Below, in pieces: positions 1 to 5,666 of a DNA stretch of 9,508 nt. Made by a program: the position numbers and the translations under genes. The notes beneath the pieces were generated by a model. It saw only the letters and a list, made by a program, of their open reading frames with translations, did not search any database and was not told where the DNA came from. Origin of the DNA: an uncultured Collinsella sp. (GTDB lineage Bacteria; Actinomycetota; Coriobacteriia; Coriobacteriales; Coriobacteriaceae); assembly GCA_900552185.1 (NCBI GenBank), contig URYT01000059.1, positions 1 through 9,508 of the forward strand. The letters are read 5' to 3'. Numbering within the stretch: the stretch's first letter is position 1; the number at the start of each line of letters is the position of its first letter.

Positions 1-52
1 GGCGGGCATGACCTTTTACGCAGGGTGCGCCCGCTGTGGCTTTTCATGGATT

Positions 53-85
53 CCCCGAATCAATGGCGAAAAATCCATTGCGGGG
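53..85. other. Imperfect stem-loop near the left edge
   Basis: CCCCG (53-57) plus CAATGG (61-66) pair with CCATTG (75-80) plus CGGGG (81-85), leaving a three-base AAT bulge and an eight-base loop. No T-tract follows on the plus strand and no A-tract precedes it, so it is a weak candidate for an intrinsic terminator. It may end a gene lying left of the window, but nothing here proves that. Confidence 0.4.
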
Positions 86-97
86 ACTACTCATGCG

Positions 98-232
98 GTT
101 CCGTAGGCGGTTTGGGTGTTCCGTAGGTGGTTGGGTCTGAATACCCGGCATGAAAACGGCCAGAATAAAGCCTTTCTCCAACCCCGATACTCTGACCAAC
201 CACCTACGGAAGCGAAAAACCACCTACGGAAC
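98..232. repeat. Four-copy phased inverted-repeat element
   Basis: The 14-mer TTCCGTAGGYGGTT occurs at 99-112 and 119-132 on the plus strand. Its reverse complement AACCACCTACGGAA occurs at 198-211 and 218-231. Each pair has a start-to-start spacing of exactly 20 bp, about two helical turns. The arms as a whole (about 98-138 and 193-232) are inverted repeats that differ mainly in the five-base spacers between copies. The right arm ends at the stop codon of the minus-strand endonuclease-like gene. Possible roles are a binding array for a dimeric protein, a 3' hairpin of that gene's mRNA, or a small mobile palindromic element. No function is assigned. Confidence 0.75.
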
Positions 233-1089
233 TAGTCCAAGCCGTAACGGTGACTGGCTATCGCTCGGGCGACCATGCCGAACAGTTCGTTCAGCTTCTG
301 TTTGGATGCCAAATGCTCGCGGGTGGCGACAAAAGGCGTGAATCCAAGATCCCTCAGCCGGTTGCGCTTATCGAGGTCATACATCCAGCGGCCGTGGGTG
401 TAGTGGTAATTTCCGTCGTATTCTATACAGACGCGGTCATCCGGGTAGGCGATATCCACCTTCATCGTGCCCGAGCCGCGTATGTGGTCAATGATCTCAT
501 AATTGACATGTGCCTCAGGCAGCCCGTAAGCATCGCTCTCCAAACGAAGCACCGTTTCCTGCGGGGAATCGGTACCTGGTTTGGACAGGCGCAAGGCCTT
601 TCTGCATTTGGCGCTCCCAATGAATCGCGGCGCACTCCGGATGTAGTCGGAGAGCTCATCGTGAGTGCAGACGCGTAAATCGGGATTGGCGCAAGTGAGC
701 CAATCCATGGCGATCACCAGACTCCGTTCGTCGACATAGGGCGCAATCTGGCAGACCGCCTGCATCGCGGAGACGCTTGACACCAATTCGTCGGCGTGCA
801 CCACGTCTACGCCATGCCTTGCGTAATGGAATTTCATCCCCTGGATTTTCCGCAGGTCACGTTGCCGGCACACTGAAACGTGAACGAGCTCCGAACCATA
901 TCCGGGTAAATAATTCATGGTGGCAATCATGCCATGCAGCTCCAGCGCTGTGCCGTGGCTTACATAGAGTGGAAGCGAGGAGCGTGACCTTATCCGCGAC
1001 AACACCTGCCTGCATTCAAGATGCCGTCTCGCCGCCTCCTCCCGTGACTGCTCTAATGTGAAAAATGTATTGTGTCCAAAGCTTTCCAT
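232..1089 (-). CDS. DUF559 / AbiEi-like endonuclease-domain protein
   Basis: The 285-residue product ends in a DUF559-type (Vsr/PD-(D/E)XK-like) nuclease domain. The visible signature is VDIAYP with D212, followed by IEYDGNYH with E223, D225 and H229; an upstream acidic residue (E178 or E184) could complete the site. The N-terminal two thirds resemble the AbiEi-like portion seen with DUF559 in many actinobacterial proteins, but I see no strong motif there. The reading frame stays open to 1455, yet that extension is Pro/Arg-rich and unlike the family, so ATG at 1089 is preferred even though no good Shine-Dalgarno precedes it. This start sits in a hairpin (1081-1111). A defence or DNA-processing role, with a nicking or cleaving activity, is inferred from the family only. 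No partner toxin gene is adjacent. It lies in the Bifidobacterium-like part. Confidence 0.65.
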   Translation of the reverse strand: MESFGHNTFFTLEQSREEAARRHLECRQVLSRIRSRSSLPLYVSHGTALELHGMIATMNYLPGYGSELVHVSVCRQRDLRKIQGMKFHYARHGVDVVHADELVSSVSAMQAVCQIAPYVDERSLVIAMDWLTCANPDLRVCTHDELSDYIRSAPRFIGSAKCRKALRLSKPGTDSPQETVLRLESDAYGLPEAHVNYEIIDHIRGSGTMKVDIAYPDDRVCIEYDGNYHYTHGRWMYDLDKRNRLRDLGFTPFVATREHLASKQKLNELFGMVARAIASHRYGLD

Positions 1090-1111
1090 GCGCTGACGGT
1101 ATATGGAAAGC
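1081..1111. promoter_or_regulatory. 9-bp inverted repeat over the endonuclease start codon
   Basis: GCTTTCCAT (1081-1089) and ATGGAAAGC (1103-1111) are perfect inverted repeats around a 13-base loop. The chosen start codon of the minus-strand gene (1087-1089) lies inside one arm. In RNA the hairpin would sequester the start; in DNA it could be an operator for autoregulation. The pairing is directly visible; the role is inferred. Confidence 0.45.
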
Positions 1112-1553
1112 CGGCAGCCCCGCAACCGTCTCCGTGAAAAATGTGGATATGTGTATGGTTCCATCCGCAGCATCACCGGGGAGAGGCCTGATGTATACGC
1201 GTCCGGTAGAACCGATGCGGAGCGTGGCGTCATCGAGGGGTGGCTCACATGGCAAGTCGGCCACGCAGAAGGGCGGGCGCTTCCAGCCGCAGGCCCGTGG
1301 GGCTGACGGTGACCGCGTTTCTCCACGGTGTCAGCCGCGTTTGGAACCCTGCCGACTGATGCCACCTTTATGACCGGTCGCTTTGAAAGGCAGACCGGCG
1401 TTGCCGAGTCCTTTGCTCCGCATGTTCTGCAGGGCAAAGGATTTTTGTTGTGCATGCAGTTCGTTCATCCGTTCCGTGGACTGATGCGCGATTCGCGGTT
1501 TCCGTGATTGCTCTGGCTGTGTCATGTCTATAAGAATACGTTCGGTAATGTAG
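1112..1553. other. Long stretch without a confident gene
   Basis: This 442-base stretch lies between the endonuclease-like gene and the lacI promoter. Both strands hold only short open frames with no recognisable domain. The best candidate is a 64-codon minus-strand frame (1331-1525), listed separately. No tRNA-like cloverleaf, T-rich hairpin terminator or long repeat was found. It may hold decayed coding sequence. Confidence 0.5.
1331..1525 (-). CDS. Possible small basic protein, unrecognised
   Basis: A 64-residue frame begins MTQPEQSRKPR and ends GGISRQGSKRG. It is rich in Lys, Arg, Gln and Ser, with no membrane segment and no known motif. ATG at 1525 is the likely start if it is real, but no Shine-Dalgarno is visible upstream. 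It would be divergent from the lacI-family gene and share its promoter region. Its amino acid composition looks more protein-like than the overlapping frames, which is the only support. It may well be chance. Confidence 0.2.
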   Translation of the reverse strand: MTQPEQSRKPRIAHQSTERMNELHAQQKSFALQNMRSKGLGNAGLPFKATGHKGGISRQGSKRG

Positions 1554-1583
1554 TATGATGGATTTAGTAATGCTTTTACTAAA
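1554..1583 (+). promoter_or_regulatory. Putative lacI promoter -10 and LacI-type operator
   Basis: TATGAT (1554-1559) is a plausible -10, although no convincing -35 lies 16 to 18 bases upstream. Directly after it TTTAGTAA (1563-1570) and TTACTAAA (1576-1583) form an inverted repeat with a five-base centre, 35 bases before the repressor start. The decamer TTTTACTAAA (1574-1583) recurs exactly at 2870-2879 in front of the permease. That repetition points to an autoregulatory operator for the repressor encoded just downstream. Confidence 0.55.
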
Positions 1584-1618
1584 ATCTGATGAGGCATCCA
1601 TGGGAGGGCGAGGGAGCG

Positions 1619-2698
1619 ATGGCGACCATCAAGGAGATTGCGAAACGTACGGGATTCTCGCAGGCCACGGTGTCGCGTCTGTTGAATGGCGATCCGACGC
1701 TGTCCGTGCGTGAGGAGACGCGTCGCGCGATCATCCGCGCCAGCGAGGATTTGGGATACAGCGCCCAGGCCAAGCGTATCGTCATTCCGCACGAAGTAGC
1801 CTTGTTGGACAACGAGGAGTCCGACGAAACGCTGCGTGATTCGTATTTTGCCGATTTGCGTTCGGCGCTGGAACATAACGCCAAACAGCAGCGTATGGAG
1901 CTCACTGTTTTCCACAGTCTTGACGAGATGTTGAATCAGAAGGGGAAATTCGATGGTTTCATGGCTATCGGCGCCAATGTCATAGCCGAAAGCGACCTTG
2001 AGAAGTTGCATGAGGTCATGTCATACGGTGTGTTCATCGATGTGAATCCCGCACCGAGCCTGTTTGATTCCGTGCAGCCCGACCTACAGCAGACCATGCA
2101 TGACGCGGTCGAAGCATGTGCGAAGGCTGGCATGAAGCGTGTCGGATTCATCGGCGGCAAGGGGAGGCTGACGAATTTTTATGAGGTGGACGAAGAGGGG
2201 CGTGCCACATATTTTCGGCGTGAAATGGGCCGTTATGGTCTCGACCTGCGTGGACTGGTGTATTCTGACGGCTTGTTCACCGTGGAGAATGGTCGCAAGC
2301 TGGGGGAGCAGTTTATCCGTGACCACAACGGCGCACTGCCTGACGCAGTTATTGTTTCGGCGGACATCATCGCGGTCGGCGTGCTGCAGGCGTTCAACGC
2401 GGTTGGTGTGATCGTGCCCCGCGACATCAGCGTCATCAGCATCAACAACCAGGCGATCGCACAGCTTACGTCGCCACCGTTGAGCACGTTCTCAATCGAC
2501 CAGAACGAGCTTGCGCGCGTTGCGATTCTCACCTTGGCCGATGCGATTGCCAGCAAGCGCACAGTACGGCAGCATGCGTACCTGTCGACGACGCTGGAAG
2601 TGCGAGATAGTTTCGTGCCGGCGCAGCCGAAACGTGAATCGCGGCCAAAATTGCAGACCCGATCGAAGCGATCTGCCCGGTCGAAACGGGCTGCCTAG
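1619..2698 (+). CDS. LacI/GalR-family transcriptional repressor
   Basis: The 359-residue protein has a classic LacI helix-turn-helix at residues 3-27 (TIKEIAKRTGFSQATVSRLLN), a hinge near 47-60, and a periplasmic-binding-protein-fold effector domain with SADIIAVGVLQAFNAVG and the late DISVISINN and PPLSTFSID segments. The Asp-Pro-Thr-Leu-Ser stretch after the helix-turn-helix recalls GalR/EbgR-type regulators, so a galactoside effector is plausible but unproven. ATG at 1619 is preferred over 1589 because it gives the usual family N-terminus; GGAGGG and AGGGAG lie upstream. The last 25 residues form an unusual tail with ten Lys/Arg (for example RSKRSARSKRAA). Operator-like palindromes sit before this gene and before the permease at 2968, so it probably represses both. 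It is Bifidobacterium-like. Confidence 0.9.
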   Translation: MATIKEIAKRTGFSQATVSRLLNGDPTLSVREETRRAIIRASEDLGYSAQAKRIVIPHEVALLDNEESDETLRDSYFADLRSALEHNAKQQRMELTVFHSLDEMLNQKGKFDGFMAIGANVIAESDLEKLHEVMSYGVFIDVNPAPSLFDSVQPDLQQTMHDAVEACAKAGMKRVGFIGGKGRLTNFYEVDEEGRATYFRREMGRYGLDLRGLVYSDGLFTVENGRKLGEQFIRDHNGALPDAVIVSADIIAVGVLQAFNAVGVIVPRDISVISINNQAIAQLTSPPLSTFSIDQNELARVAILTLADAIASKRTVRQHAYLSTTLEVRDSFVPAQPKRESRPKLQTRSKRSARSKRAA

Positions 2699-2722
2699 CG
2701 TACGTATGTGTGGAAAAATATG

Positions 2723-2760
2723 AAAGGCGATTGATGATGCTGCGTCATCAATCGCCTTTT
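2723..2760 (+). terminator. Intrinsic terminator of the lacI-family gene
   Basis: A perfect 15-bp stem pairs AAAGGCGATTGATGA (2723-2737) with TCATCAATCGCCTTT (2745-2759) around a seven-base loop, and ends in TTTT then GTTTG. It lies 25 bases after the repressor stop and uncouples that gene from the permease promoter downstream. The A-rich left flank could let it act weakly in the other direction. Confidence 0.85.
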
Positions 2761-2787
2761 GTTTGTCTACTGTCGGCGAAATACCGC

Positions 2788-2829
2788 GAATCGCACACAA
2801 TATGACATGTATATGTGCAGAATCGCACA
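2788..2829. repeat. Direct repeat GAATCGCACA in the permease upstream region
   Basis: GAATCGCACA occurs at 2788-2797 and 2820-2829, 32 bp apart, about three helical turns on the same face. A related inverted-sense motif TGTGC (2815-2819) abuts the second copy. The sites lie 65 to 105 bases upstream of the permease promoter, where an activator could bind. Only the repeat itself is visible; the role is speculative. Confidence 0.35.
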
Positions 2830-2869
2830 AAATGCGACACGCCCAACAGTGCACAACGCAGATGTTAAA

Positions 2870-2899
2870 TTTTACTAAACAGGGGTAAAGGGATATACT
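2870..2899 (+). promoter_or_regulatory. Permease promoter with overlapping LacI-type operator
   Basis: TTTACT (2871-2876) and TATACT (2894-2899) are separated by exactly 17 bases, a strong sigma-70-type promoter. The -35 lies within TTTTACTAAA (2870-2879), the same decamer found in the operator before the upstream repressor gene. Bound repressor would block the -35. Transcription would start near 2906, some 60 bases before the permease ATG. Confidence 0.75.
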
Positions 2900-2967
2900 T
2901 AACTCATGTGAAATCAAATGATGATTTCCGATTACAGCTTCAATCACAACTTCTAAGGAGAAGTACG

Positions 2968-3189
2968 ATGGCAGAATCCAATGTCGCAGCCGCACCGAAG
3001 GAGACGCAGCAGTCTGCGAAGCCAACCAGGAAAGGCAGTCTGCTGTCCCGCGTGGCCTATTCATTCGGCAACGTCGGCCAATCCGCCTTCTACAACGCGC
3101 TGAGCACCTACTTCATCGTCTACGTCACCAGCTCGCTGTTCTCCGGGGTCGACAAGGCGCTCGCCACCAAGCTCATCGGCGTCATCGTG
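2968..3189 (+). pseudogene. Truncated GPH-family sugar permease (5' fragment)
   Basis: About 72 codons of a galactoside/pentoside/hexuronide-type symporter survive: a hydrophilic, Ala/Lys-rich cytoplasmic start, then the conserved SFGNVGQSAFYN stretch and helix 1 (about residues 40-60). Full members are about 450 to 500 residues with 12 helices. The fragment keeps its own promoter, operator and Shine-Dalgarno, so the break is inside the coding region only. LIGVI followed by a hydrophobic second helix is what the family would show next; here LIGVI continues as VPKINSES. The substrate is unknown; a galactoside is suggested by the GalR-like neighbour. Confidence 0.75.
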
Positions 3190-3975
3190 CCCAAGATCAA
3201 CTCGGAGTCCGTGAGCCGCATTACTGCCGGCATTGGCCAGGTGCTCGGTCGCCGTGGCTACCAGATGCTGCTTGCCAACACCGACAACGCGGCCGATCGT
3301 GAGCTCGAATACCTCGATTTATTCCAAAACCACCCAGTCGATGGCATTGTGCTGGTGGCAACTATGATTACCGACGAACACCGTCGGGCGATTGAATCGT
3401 GCCGCGTGCCCATCGTGCTGATCGGCCAGAATGTTGAGGGCGCGGCGTGCGTCTATCACGACGATTACGAGGCCGCCTTTGAGCTGGGTCATGCGCTTGC
3501 GGGCCGCGTGGATGGCAAGATTGCCTACATTGGAGTTACCGAGGAGGACCGCGCGGCCGGTTATGACCGCCGTCGCGGTTTTGAGGCCGGCCTGCGCTCC
3601 GCGGGTAACCCACTCGATGCCGCCTTGATTCGCCTGGGCTCGTTTACGCTCGACTCGGGCTATGGTGCGGCGCGTGAACTGCTTTCCGTCACTCCCGATG
3701 TTTCGTTTATCGCCTGCGCGACCGACACCATGGCGGCGGGCGCGCTGCGTGCTATCGATGAGGTTCGCGGCATGGGCGAGGGCATACACCGCGTGAGCGG
3801 TTTTGGCGACAACGCGTTTTTGCGCGCGCTGACGGGCGGCATTCCCACCGTGCATTATGGCTACCTGACCAGTGGCGTCGAGGCGACCAATATGTTGCTC
3901 AACACGCTCGATGGCGTGGAGGGGGAGAGCGGTCTCAAGACACTCAAGCTCGGCCATCAGCTTATGAATGTCTAG
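2968..3975 (+). CDS. In-frame chimera: permease N-terminus joined to a LacI effector domain
   Basis: The frame runs 335 residues from ATG 2968, preceded by AAGGAG at 2955-2960. Residues 1 to about 72 are the N-terminus of a GPH/MFS sugar:cation symporter, including RVAYSFGNVGQSAFYNALS and one membrane helix. From about residue 71 on, the sequence is a LacI-family sugar-binding domain beginning GVIVPKINSESVSRITAGIG and ending GLKTLKLGHQLMNV. Neither parent is complete: the permease lacks about eleven helices and the regulator lacks its helix-turn-helix. As written it could be neither a transporter nor a DNA-binding repressor. Phe codons are 4 of 4 TTC before the join and 6 of 7 TTT after it. 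It may be a genuine fusion left by recombination, or a metagenome assembly artefact. The frame is certain; a functional product is doubtful. Confidence 0.8.
   Translation: MAESNVAAAPKETQQSAKPTRKGSLLSRVAYSFGNVGQSAFYNALSTYFIVYVTSSLFSGVDKALATKLIGVIVPKINSESVSRITAGIGQVLGRRGYQMLLANTDNAADRELEYLDLFQNHPVDGIVLVATMITDEHRRAIESCRVPIVLIGQNVEGAACVYHDDYEAAFELGHALAGRVDGKIAYIGVTEEDRAAGYDRRRGFEAGLRSAGNPLDAALIRLGSFTLDSGYGAARELLSVTPDVSFIACATDTMAAGALRAIDEVRGMGEGIHRVSGFGDNAFLRALTGGIPTVHYGYLTSGVEATNMLLNTLDGVEGESGLKTLKLGHQLMNV
3172..3190. other. Mosaic junction between two source genomes
   Basis: The switch from permease to LacI-domain sequence falls in the codons for L-I-G-V-I-V. Gly-Val-Ile is expected in both parents (start of permease helix 2; first beta-strand of the LacI effector domain), so a short shared GGCGTCATC-like stretch may be the crossover. 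The exact base cannot be fixed without the parent sequences. Confidence 0.7.
3178..3975 (+). pseudogene. LacI-family sucrose repressor lacking its DNA-binding head
   Basis: The 265 remaining codons cover the whole effector-binding and dimerisation domain of a LacI-family regulator: GVIVPKINSES at the first strand, HPVDGIVLVAT, RRRGFEAGL, FIACATDTMAAGALRAI and a late VSGFGDN segment. The missing part is the roughly 60-residue helix-turn-helix and hinge. It sits 184 bases upstream of a sucrose PTS gene with two LacI-type operators between them, so it was probably the operon's own repressor (a ScrR role). Without the head it cannot bind those operators, so the sucrose operon would be unregulated by it if the junction is real. 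Confidence 0.75.
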
Positions 3976-4063
3976 GTCTTGGGCACGTCTGCCTGCCTCT
4001 GAGTCGCCTGGTTTTTCCGTAAAACTACCATTCGCCGGCTTTTTCCTACCGTTTACCGCTATA

Positions 4064-4077
4064 TGAAAACGATTGCA
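4064..4077 (+). promoter_or_regulatory. LacI-family operator 1 of the sucrose operon
   Basis: TGAAAACGATTGCA carries the AAANCGNTT core typical of LacI-family and sucrose-repressor sites. It lies 83 bases before the scrA start. A TATATG just left of it (4060-4065) could be a -10, but no matching -35 was found. Confidence 0.7.
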
Positions 4078-4089
4078 GACATATGAAAC

Positions 4090-4103
4090 TGAAATCGATT
4101 ACA
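4090..4103 (+). promoter_or_regulatory. LacI-family operator 2 of the sucrose operon
   Basis: TGAAATCGATTACA matches operator 1 at 11 of 14 positions and lies 26 bp from it centre to centre, about two and a half helical turns. The paired sites suggest two repressor dimers on opposite faces of the DNA. It ends 56 bases before the scrA start and 42 before its Shine-Dalgarno. Confidence 0.7.
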
Positions 4104-4159
4104 GTGTAAGTGTCAAAGATGGCCGGGTGCAAATGCGCCCGTTGGAGGAAAGGGAAGTC

Positions 4160-5560
4160 ATGGACTACCGCAAATCAGCCCAAGAGGTGCTCGACAACAT
4201 CGGTGGCGCCGACAACGTTGTTTCGGCCGCGCACTGCGCCACTCGCCTGCGCCTGGTGATTGCCGATAACACTAAGGTTAACAAGGAGGCCATCGAGAAT
4301 GTCGATGGCGCTAAGGGCGTCTTTGAGGCCCAGGGCCAGCTGCAGATTATTTTTGGCACCGGCACCGTCAACAAGGTCTACGAGGAGTTCATCGCGCTCA
4401 GTGGCGTCGAGGCTGCCACCAAGGCCGAGGTCAAGGAGGCCGCGGCGCAGCAGCAGAACATCTTTATGCGTGCCATTAAGGTGCTCGGCGACGTCTTTGT
4501 CCCCATCATCCCTGCCATCGTGGCTTCGGGCCTGCTGCTGGGCATTATGAGCGCCCTCAACTTTATGGCCTCCAACGGCTTTATCGCGCTCGACACCAAT
4601 AACTTTATCTATAAGATTGCCGACCTGGTCTCGGGAACGCCCTTTGGCATTCTGCAGATCCTGATCGGCTACTCCGCCGCCAAGGCCTTTGGCGCCAACC
4701 CGTACCTGGGTGCTGTCGTCGGCGGTGCGTTCATCAACTCCTCGCTGCAGAGCGCCTACACGGTTGCCTCCGAGGGCGTTCAGACCATGGTCACCGTCAT
4801 CCCCGGCGTGTACAGCTTTGAGTGGGTCGGCTATCAGGGCCACGTGATCCCCATCGTTATCGCCTGCGCCATTCTGGCCTTCCTCGAGAAGCGCCTGCAC
4901 AAGATCGTTCCCGAGATGTTCGACCTCTTTGTGACCCCGCTCGTCTCGGTGTTCGTGACCGTGCTCGTGACGCTCGTTGCCGTCGGCCCCATCTTTGTCT
5001 GGGCAGAGAACGCCATCCTCGGTCTGATCCAGACCCTGCTGACCCTGCCCTTCGGCATCGGTTCCTTTATCGTCGGCCTGTTCTATGCCCCCACGGTCGT
5101 TACCGGTATCCACCAGATGTACACCGCCATCGACTTGGGTCAGCTCGCCCAGTACGGTGTGACCTACTGGCTGCCCATCGCCAGCGCTGCCAACATCGCT
5201 CAGGGTGGCGCCGCGCTTGCCGTTGCCTTTAAGACCCGCGATGCCAAGATCAAGGGTTTGGCACTTCCTTCGGCCCTGTCCGCCTTCATGGGTATTACCG
5301 AGCCGGCCATCTTTGGTGTGAACCTGCGCTTCTTTAAGCCCTTCATCGCCGGCTGCATCGGTGGCGGTTGCGGCGCCCTGGTCTGCGCGCTCACCTCGCT
5401 TGCCGCTTCCGGTACGGGCGTTACGGGTATCTTCGGTATCCTGCTGTGCCTGGCCCAGCCCGTGCAGTACGCGATCATGTTTGCGGTCGCCGCGCTGGTT
5501 TCCTTTGGTGTCTCGTTTGTCCTGTACAAGGACGAGCCCAAGGCTTCCGAGCAGGCCTAA
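4160..5560 (+). CDS. scrA: Sucrose-type PTS permease, EIIBC component
   Basis: The 466-residue membrane protein should carry sucrose (or a related glucoside) into the cell while phosphorylating it at the expense of phospho-HPr. Residues 1-85 are the EIIB domain, with the phosphorylated cysteine C26 in AAHCATRLRL. Residues about 105-460 are the EIIC channel with roughly ten hydrophobic segments, TGIHQMY around H318 and the conserved GITEP motif at 378-382. No EIIA domain is attached, so an EIIA-Glc-like protein encoded elsewhere is needed, as for most ScrA/SacP proteins of this length. ATG 4160 is chosen because GGAGGAAAGGGA precedes it; an upstream in-frame extension runs through the operators and is not coding. 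A GH32 hydrolase follows 106 bases downstream. Substrate specificity rests on that context; trehalose or beta-glucoside specificity is less likely. Confidence 0.88.
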   Translation: MDYRKSAQEVLDNIGGADNVVSAAHCATRLRLVIADNTKVNKEAIENVDGAKGVFEAQGQLQIIFGTGTVNKVYEEFIALSGVEAATKAEVKEAAAQQQNIFMRAIKVLGDVFVPIIPAIVASGLLLGIMSALNFMASNGFIALDTNNFIYKIADLVSGTPFGILQILIGYSAAKAFGANPYLGAVVGGAFINSSLQSAYTVASEGVQTMVTVIPGVYSFEWVGYQGHVIPIVIACAILAFLEKRLHKIVPEMFDLFVTPLVSVFVTVLVTLVAVGPIFVWAENAILGLIQTLLTLPFGIGSFIVGLFYAPTVVTGIHQMYTAIDLGQLAQYGVTYWLPIASAANIAQGGAALAVAFKTRDAKIKGLALPSALSAFMGITEPAIFGVNLRFFKPFIAGCIGGGCGALVCALTSLAASGTGVTGIFGILLCLAQPVQYAIMFAVAALVSFGVSFVLYKDEPKASEQA

Positions 5561-5579
5561 GAGCTTTTGATTGAGGGGT

Positions 5580-5608
5580 GCCCGCGGGTTGTATGCTCGC
5601 GGGCGTTT
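5580..5608 (+). terminator. Hairpin between scrA and scrB
   Basis: GCCCGCG (5580-5586) pairs perfectly with CGCGGGC (5598-5604) around an 11-base loop and is followed by GTTTCCC. The T-tract is short, so it would act as a partial terminator or mRNA-end stabiliser, lowering scrB relative to scrA rather than isolating it. No clear promoter was seen between it and scrB. Confidence 0.5.
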
Positions 5609-5666
5609 CCCGTATCTGGTGTCGATCTCTGGCGTCTTGTTACTTTCGATCCGTTAGGACTTTGAT

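Noticed and set aside
1090..1455. N-terminal extension of the minus-strand endonuclease frame to a start at 1455
   Set aside because: The added 122 residues are Pro/Arg/Ser-rich, match nothing expected for the family, and no Shine-Dalgarno supports the upstream start.
2788..2840. Short CGCACA-type repeats as a CRISPR-like array
   Set aside because: Only two exact 10-mers with no regular repeat-spacer pattern and no cas genes.
4009..4030. Imperfect palindrome around GTTTTTCCGTAAAAC as another operator
   Set aside because: The pairing is short and AT-rich, lacks the CG centre of the two clear operators, and could be chance.
4073..4159. Upstream start for scrA at 4073
   Set aside because: The extension runs through operator 2 and part of operator 1 and precedes the good Shine-Dalgarno at 4145-4155; the EIIB domain begins naturally at 4160.
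4175..5113. 312-codon open frame on the minus strand opposite scrA
   Set aside because: The translation is Gly/Asp/His-rich low complexity caused by the codon pattern of the PTS gene on the other strand.
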